Assembly: GCA_050251195.1 (NCBI GenBank)
Contig: JBFWNG010000007.1
Span: 1 to 64,000 of the forward strand
DNA: 64,000 nucleotides
Direction of reading: 5' to 3'
From: JBFWNG01 sp050251195
GTDB lineage: Bacteria > Bdellovibrionota_B > Oligoflexia > Oligoflexales > Oligoflexaceae
Shown: positions 60,701 to 64,000 of the stretch, one piece after another
Numbering within the stretch: position 1 is the stretch's first letter
Layout: each line of letters begins with the position of its first letter
Translations under genes and position numbers: made by a program
The notes under the pieces: model-generated
What the model was told of the DNA's origin: nothing
The model's database searches: none
The model's input: the letters and a program-made list of their open reading frames with translations, nothing else

Positions 60701-62706
60701 GCATTGACGGTTGGGGCAGAGGTGTCCCATGTTACCGTAACAAGATCAAAGCCTGTATTGCTTGCATTATCAGTCGCACTGAGTTTGAGGACGTAAGTGC
60801 CGTCTTGGTTCGCGGTTACCGATGTATCCTCCGCATTCGCGCTACCAAAGGTAATCGGTCCCGGACCGGATTCTTGCGTCCACGCATAAGTAGTGGCACC
60901 AGTTACAGTGGCATTGATCGTTTGCATTGCAGCTAAGAGCAGATCAGCCCCGGCGTTAACGACTGGCACCGCAGAGTCCTTGGTATAATTCATTTCGTCA
61001 AATGCGACGTTGCCAGCGATGTCTGTGACGGTAAGTCGAAGAACATATGCGCCATCGACAGAGGCGATAGCCGTGGTGTCTTCTGCGGTCGGAGTGCCAA
61101 AAGTTATGGTTCCTGGTCCCGATTGCTTGCTCCATTGATAAGTCTGATTGTTATTCGGCGTTCCGGAGCTAGTAGCATCTATAGTCAATAGACTATTGCT
61201 GGTAACGTCCGCTCCGACATCAACAGTAGGTATGGCGGTGTCTACAGTTACGGTAACATCGTCATGCTCGGATACGCTATCCATGGTTCTTGTGCCTTCC
61301 AAGCGCACAACATAAACACCGTCGGCGTCAGCCATGACGGTGGTATCCTCCGCAGTAGCGCTGCCAAAAGTAACCGTTCCTGGTCCGGATACTTGCGTCC
61401 AGAGCCAGCTGTCTACGTTCTGCGTTGTCGCGTCGATGTTAGTCGCCACTTTTATGGCTTTGTCATTGCCGACGTTAACCGTGGGAACGTTGCTGCTACT
61501 CCATGTTAGGATCATAGTGTCAGAAGCCGCATTACCCAGTAAGTCCGACGCCATTATTTTAAGAATATATGTACCAACTGTGTCGGCGGTTACAGACGTT
61601 GCCACGGTGGTAGCCGAACCAAAGGTTATCACGCCCGGACCGCTTACCTTGGACCAAGCAACTGAAACTGCACCCGTAGCAGTTCCCGTCACGTTGATAG
61701 GAGCGCCAGTCGTAACGTCAGCTCCAGCATCCACTACCGGAGGGGTCGTATCTCTTGTGTAGGTGAGTTCGTCGTACCCTTCGTTGCCATATTCATCGGC
61801 CGCTGTAAGACGAATAACATAATTGCCGTCTTTGTCCGCCATTACATCCGTGGTTGCTTTGCTAGGATCGCTAAATGCTATCTTTCCGCCCGTAGGACCT
61901 GAAATCATCGACCAACGCATCGTTGTAGCGGTATCGTCCACCGTAGCTATGGCGGCGATGGAAGTCCTAGCTTGCTGATCTGCACCCACATTCACGACCG
62001 GCGCTGTACGATCCCATTTAATGGTGATGGTTTGCTCGGCAATGTTGCCCGCTTGGTCGAGAGCCTTGATAATGAGGACGTATTCCCCATCCTCGCTCAT
62101 ACTGATGTTTGGGTTAAGACTGTTCCTGTCTGAAAACGTTACTTCGCCGGGACCTGATACTTTGCCCCAGGAATACAGCAATGTCGTCGTGTCGCTCGCT
62201 ACCGCTTCTGGGTTAAACGTTGTTCCTTTTTCCAGATTAACGTCAACTATTAGTTCGGGCGGTGTCCGATCCAATACGATCTTGAAGCCGTTGTTGACCG
62301 CGAAAAGTTTCGGTTCATTGGGTTTTAAAGGATTATAGGACTGAAGACAGATGTAATAGGTTCCATCGCGCAAAAAGTCGAATATGAATTCGCGGTCCGT
62401 TGTTTCAAAACTGGCAACCTTATCTTGGCAATCTGCATCGGAGGTGACGTCCAATAGGTACTTGGTATCGCTGCTTACAGAAGGCTTATCCTGCCAAGTC
62501 ACCGCAAACGACGGGGAATTGATGATTTCCGCGGCCACGTCAATACGAAATTCTTGCGATGCAGTACATTCAGGCAGTGATGGATCTGTGCAGCTTGTTG
62601 TTCCTGCTTTTGATTTGGTATCGACCTTCATACCCGAATCGCAGCTTTGTACGAGCAGCGTCGTCAAAGCGAGAAGAACAGAAATTTTAAACCCTATAAA
62701 CTTCAT
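54742..62706 (-). CDS. Giant PKD-like / Fn3 / RCC1 repeat lipoprotein
   Basis: 2,654 residues, type II signal MKFIGFKISVLLALTTLLVQSC (Cys22, Asp at +2). Layout in order: an unassigned first domain; 16 PKD-like repeats of about 84 residues (pattern: NAGADV, YAWTKQSGPG-x-ITFGSAT, EDTTASADADGTYVLRLTATDAAGN); three related beta domains each with a Cys pair; a fibronectin type III domain; and 14 RCC1-like units (pattern: AGGDHACGLTSAGAAYCWGGN), enough for two seven-bladed propellers. The repeats probably form a long stalk holding the propellers away from the cell surface, as an adhesin or sensor. The frame opens at TTG 62718; 62706 is the first ATG, with a weak ribosome site. Confidence 0.9.
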   Translation of the reverse strand: MKFIGFKISVLLALTTLLVQSCDSGMKVDTKSKAGTTSCTDPSLPECTASQEFRIDVAAEIINSPSFAVTWQDKPSVSSDTKYLLDVTSDADCQDKVASFETTDREFIFDFLRDGTYYICLQSYNPLKPNEPKLFAVNNGFKIVLDRTPPELIVDVNLEKGTTFNPEAVASDTTTLLYSWGKVSGPGEVTFSDRNSLNPNISMSEDGEYVLIIKALDQAGNIAEQTITIKWDRTAPVVNVGADQQARTSIAAIATVDDTATTMRWSMISGPTGGKIAFSDPSKATTDVMADKDGNYVIRLTAADEYGNEGYDELTYTRDTTPPVVDAGADVTTGAPINVTGTATGAVSVAWSKVSGPGVITFGSATTVATSVTADTVGTYILKIMASDLLGNAASDTMILTWSSSNVPTVNVGNDKAIKVATNIDATTQNVDSWLWTQVSGPGTVTFGSATAEDTTVMADADGVYVVRLEGTRTMDSVSEHDDVTVTVDTAIPTVDVGADVTSNSLLTIDATSSGTPNNNQTYQWSKQSGPGTITFGTPTAEDTTAIASVDGAYVLRLTVTDIAGNVAFDEMNYTKDSAVPVVNAGADLLLAAMQTINATVTGATTYAWTQESGPGPITFGSANAEDTSVTANQDGTYVLKLSATDNASNTGFDLVTVTWDTSAPTVNAGADVSKNASFTQSGTASGYSTLAWSKFSGPGNITFGSATSLSTSVAADADGTYVLRLTATDQAGNAATDDVTVVWDTAAPTVNAGADITAKTTAALDATIAGSTTITWTKQSGPGSITFSAPNSEDTNASASADGTYVLMVTASDAAGNNFSDTLTFIWDTTAPTVNAGVDVMTGVQVLLNAVTTGATTYQWSVASGTGNITFGSATAEDTTVSADTEGAYVLRLDVTDAAGNTASDFVNFSWDVTPPSVNVGTDISTSSAAAIDATVIGGATYLWSKVSGPGNLNFSAGTSIDTNVSASADGIYVVRLTATDSAGNSASDDLTLDWDNNAPSVNVGADIVTNVIKVIDATATGGVTHQWTKQSGPGAITFGSATSIDTSVTADTDGVYLLRLTATDGASNANFDEISFTWDTAPPGVNVGADVLSKVQISIDATTTDAVSFGWTKIAGPGTITFGSPTSEDTTASASADGVYTLQLTVTDAAGNIAVDQMTFTWDTTPPTVNSGADQTDNSQVTFDASTSGASTYAWTKVSGPGNIVFGTATAEDTTASADADGTYILRLTATDASGNSASDDLTLIWDSGAPTVNAGSDISGNAIKNTNATVTGATSYQWTKQSGPGAITFGSETSINTSIVADTDGTYVLRLAATDAAGNASFDELTFIWDTDAPTVNAGADVTSSTQISINATSSGATTYGWIKVAGPGTITFGSPASEDTTASASADGVYVLQLSVTDSAGNITSDQMTLTWDTAAPSVNAGADINTNTQVSLDAATAGGTTYAWTKQSGPGTVNFGSATAEDTTASATADGTYVLRLTVMDVANNSAFDEITFIWDTTVSPDPQFTSIDLINDAENGYVNLTERSSALKMVGNLSASTFDVAAYQLVAFGATCSAQSSYSTTIPTANTVDFAADGDYKVCVRLSKAGRANVYGESSKITKDIVAPTFTSLPLKNDAIGGFINAAEVAAAAEVVGPLSGTDIVSSQYALAASTATCSNVVSWGNLPTADLLAGFGDGTLKVCVKMTDVAGNIAYNSSPNFVLDKTAPAFSYLLLVNSEVGTTEVAGSAALVSTVVGSGFDDARYEVVAASTPTCTTVTYDGSDNVIPTASDISGLANGSYKVCSRLVDDAGNPMAYGASGSFALDQSPPTLPSNPEIFLRQLNATSAYIGWMGATDSTSEAEYRVYVSTSSTFDTVAQVESGTPSTDWTSEVDVLVTGLTADTSYYINVISKDSGGNKIAYQKLNVTTYPEMNYSMTEIALGDDHACALTGDNRTFCWGDGDDGSLAKSPTLTLGINADSDDVKHSPIRAAKGYIFTKLTAGDDYTCGVATNNNTYCWGEGSTDGQIGDNGNVDRPEPALVSGGYSFNTIDAGYAHTCGRLSNGVTYCWGDGDSGQLGNNGNANSPVPVLVTGGYDFTQISAGFQFSCARRSTGAAYCWGENAAGQLGINDGTYADRSNPTLVSGGLTWSMVSAGGDHACGLTSAGAAYCWGGNGSGQLGDNTQIPKLVPTAVAGGHTFSSIYTGMSMTCALKSDGSAYCWGLNDYGQLGINSTANALVPTAVQGSKLFTKISLSIGSSSGRACGLANDLKVYCWGPDLNGAMGNGVTVLSPKTPAPITFMPYYKFANPMANAGFAYGMDNYPYAWGRGDETPLGDMAYPNYAAATPAPLVKDMEISSFTMGVGASCGVSNNGKAYCWGYGDSLGTGNYTGGYDMPYPVEVTGDRRWKKVYQAGQYGYSNCGVTTALEVYCWGYDDATFGAGTGSDEYLWAPLRKSALEQFDPATLAFGYRHGCGKEKTSNNTYCWGVNTSGVLGIGSAGGTYTPVLVSGSHVFAEYYVANIHNCARKTNGEVYCWGNNTNGELGDTTIVSKYVPTLVSGGINFAKLAKGDGQATHSCGISTSQDLYCWGDNARGQLGDGTIVDKTAPTLVLDGYKWLEVSTAIDTTCGITTEYTVYCWGDDRFGNLGNDGVIDTVSAFDYFVRPVSLSQ

Positions 62707-62802
62707 CGTTTTTCTCAATAGAGTTTGGTCTATTAAATGAGTTCGGCGGGGAGTACCTAGGACTTTAGTTGAAATTGAGGCTGATTTTGCATCTATAAAA
62801 TC

Positions 62803-62830
62803 AATGCGTTAAGGGAGATCTTAACGCATT
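62803..62830. terminator. Perfect 11-bp hairpin
   Basis: AATGCGTTAAG (62803-62813) and CTTAACGCATT (62820-62830) with loop GGAGAT, about 100 bases upstream of the giant gene and downstream of the small secreted-protein gene at 62970. T-run absent on both sides (ATTTGG on the right). Terminator of the minus-strand gene or an operator. Confidence 0.45.
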
Positions 62831-62969
62831 ATTTGGAATCAATTCCTGTAGAGAAGTTTTGAACCCGTAACATTGCATTCAAGCGAACGCTCTAACTAAC
62901 TGATATCTTATAGCATTTAGAAATCATAAGCAAAACAGCCTCTTAGATTGCTCTGCATCCGAAGCACCC

Positions 62970-63227
62970 TTACCTCGAAATACAAGCCGCGCTCGCGGAT
63001 TCGCTGCAACTCACAGTGTACTCGAATTCGTCACAGCTCCCTTGCGAAAACTGAATATCTGAAAGTGAGGAATCGCATTGTGAATCGAGCTCACGCAGGA
63101 CTTCCTCCCTGGCATCAGCACAAGCTTGTCCACAGGTGAAGCCTCCTGAGCCTGCAACGGCATAGATCGACGTGTTGCAGGTAGCGTTTGTGGAAAGTGC
63201 GAGTAACGAAAGAAATAGCATTTTCAT
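62970..63227 (-). CDS. Small cysteine-rich secreted protein
   Basis: 85 residues starting MKMLFLSLLALSTNATCNTS. It contains a signal peptide and nine cysteines or so in a 60-residue mature part (FTCGQACADA, QCDSS, SCDEFEYTVSCSESASAACIS), consistent with a disulfide-rich fold. AGGGG stands eight bases before the ATG. Not recognised. It is divergent from the LysR-type gene at 63393. Confidence 0.6.
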   Translation of the reverse strand: MKMLFLSLLALSTNATCNTSIYAVAGSGGFTCGQACADAREEVLRELDSQCDSSLSDIQFSQGSCDEFEYTVSCSESASAACISR

Positions 63228-63302
63228 TTTGAACCCCTAAATTGAAGTGTTTTTCAGGACCAAATGTCCCTCAGATCGATGAAGTAATGAGGAAATACAC
63301 TA

Positions 63303-63321
63303 TTTACTTTTTGGAAGTAAA
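63303..63321. promoter_or_regulatory. Inverted repeat TTTACTT/AAGTAAA
   Basis: Perfect 7-bp arms (63303-63309 and 63315-63321) around TTTGG, in the divergent region about 70 bases before the LysR-type gene. It could be that regulator's own binding site. Confidence 0.35.
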
Positions 63322-63392
63322 ATGAATAAAATGAGATAAACTATTTCCAATTAAGAAATAATAGGATCAACCGTGATTTACTGGGACAAACT

Positions 63393-64000
63393 TTGATCGA
63401 CCCCGCGGAGCTGAAAGCTTTTGTAACCCTAGCAAAGACTCGCAGTTATACTGCGGCAGCCAAGGAACTTCGTCTTTCCTCGTCAAGCGTCAGCAAGATC
63501 ATAGTGACTTTGGAAAAGCGCCTTCGCAAAAAACTTTTCTTACGTACCACCCGACACGTGCATATTACCGTGGACGGAGAAGAACTTCTGCCGCTTGCAA
63601 AAAAGGCACTTGAATCGCTGCGTGAAACTGAAGAATTCTTTTCTGTCCGCAGTCGAGACACAGTTATTAGCGGCACTATTCGTATTACCTGTTCTCATAC
63701 CTTTGCGTTGCGTCAACTCGCACCCATATTGATGGAGTTTCATATAAAGTACCCCGATGTTCAAGTGGACCTCGTACTCGTCGATACCTGGGTAAACTTG
63801 ATAGATTCCGGGATTGATATGGCTATTAGGATCATGAATCTTGAAGATTCATCGTATATCGCTCGCAAACTCTGTGACAATCAGATCATTATGGCGGCAG
63901 CCCCTGCCTACCTAAAGAATAAGGGCGTTCCTCGTAAAAAAGGGGATTTGAAAAAGCACAACCTCCTGTACATCGCTACACACGCTGATCTTAAATTCGA
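63393..64000 (+). CDS. LysR-family transcriptional regulator, cut by window edge
   Basis: The frame is open to the edge (202 codons seen). The N-terminal winged HTH (LKAFVTLAKTRSYTAAAKELRLSSSSVSKIIVTLEKRLRKKLFLRTTRHVHIT) and the start of the LysR substrate-binding domain (SGTIRITCSHTFALRQLAPILMEFHIKYPDVQVDLVL, then IDSGIDMAIRI) are typical. The start is read as TTG at 63393, since no ATG or GTG in frame is available before it, and there is no clear ribosome site. The C-terminal half lies beyond the window. An inverted repeat lies about 70 bases upstream, and the divergent small secreted-protein gene may be under its control. Confidence 0.88.
   Translation, partial: MIDPAELKAFVTLAKTRSYTAAAKELRLSSSSVSKIIVTLEKRLRKKLFLRTTRHVHITVDGEELLPLAKKALESLRETEEFFSVRSRDTVISGTIRITCSHTFALRQLAPILMEFHIKYPDVQVDLVLVDTWVNLIDSGIDMAIRIMNLEDSSYIARKLCDNQIIMAAAPAYLKNKGVPRKKGDLKKHNLLYIATHADLKF

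Overview
The window reads as chromosomal DNA of a Gram-negative bacterium of the Bdellovibrionota/Oligoflexia kind. This is inferred from the sheer number of predicted lipoproteins and secreted proteins of unknown function (17 lipoproteins by my count), two TIGR02147-type regulators (a family I know mainly from Fibrobacter and Bdellovibrio-like bacteria), and exported proteins with PKD-like and RCC1-like repeats. No rRNA, tRNA or CRISPR array was seen. Coding strands alternate often, and most genes stand alone or in pairs.

0-10 kb is a mobile-element graveyard. It holds a replication-relaxation-like gene, an excisionase-like gene and a damaged tyrosine integrase in one minus-strand operon, preceded by a cluster of GAGTCTCA inverted repeats that could be an origin or operator. 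It continues with a Schlafen/AlbA_2 ATP-binding protein, a second integrase cut off by an insertion-sequence end, a complete DDE transposase gene lying next to the relict of an older copy of the same element, and an HNH-family protein.

10-17 kb contains two related modules. Each has a small XRE-type helix-turn-helix gene beside a divergent minus-strand gene with a shared hairpin leader. The first module carries a lipoprotein gene after the regulator, while the second has only a 23-codon lipoprotein-like stub. A DnaB-type helicase gene follows.

17-34 kb is rich in envelope genes: an outer-membrane-like protein, a histidine kinase/response regulator pair placed ahead of an exported protein, and a four-member paralogous lipoprotein family with one 68-bp relict copy and a relict of a cousin of the left-end integrase. 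Three of the four paralogs share an upstream element resembling a sigma-28 (FliA) promoter.

31-48 kb has the two TIGR02147 regulators, each divergent from an exported protein, a MASE1-type hybrid sensor kinase, a metzincin-like protease, a seven-bladed RCC1-type lipoprotein, a tandem pair of beta-helix-like proteins and a Nudix hydrolase.

47-64 kb has a TSUP permease, a CpxP-like periplasmic protein, a GST/EamA pair, a lipoprotein with the motifs of a mono-ADP-ribosyltransferase, a CxxCH lipoprotein, a giant (about 2,650 residue) PKD/Fn3/RCC1 lipoprotein, and a LysR regulator running off the right edge. Function is unknown for about half of the genes.
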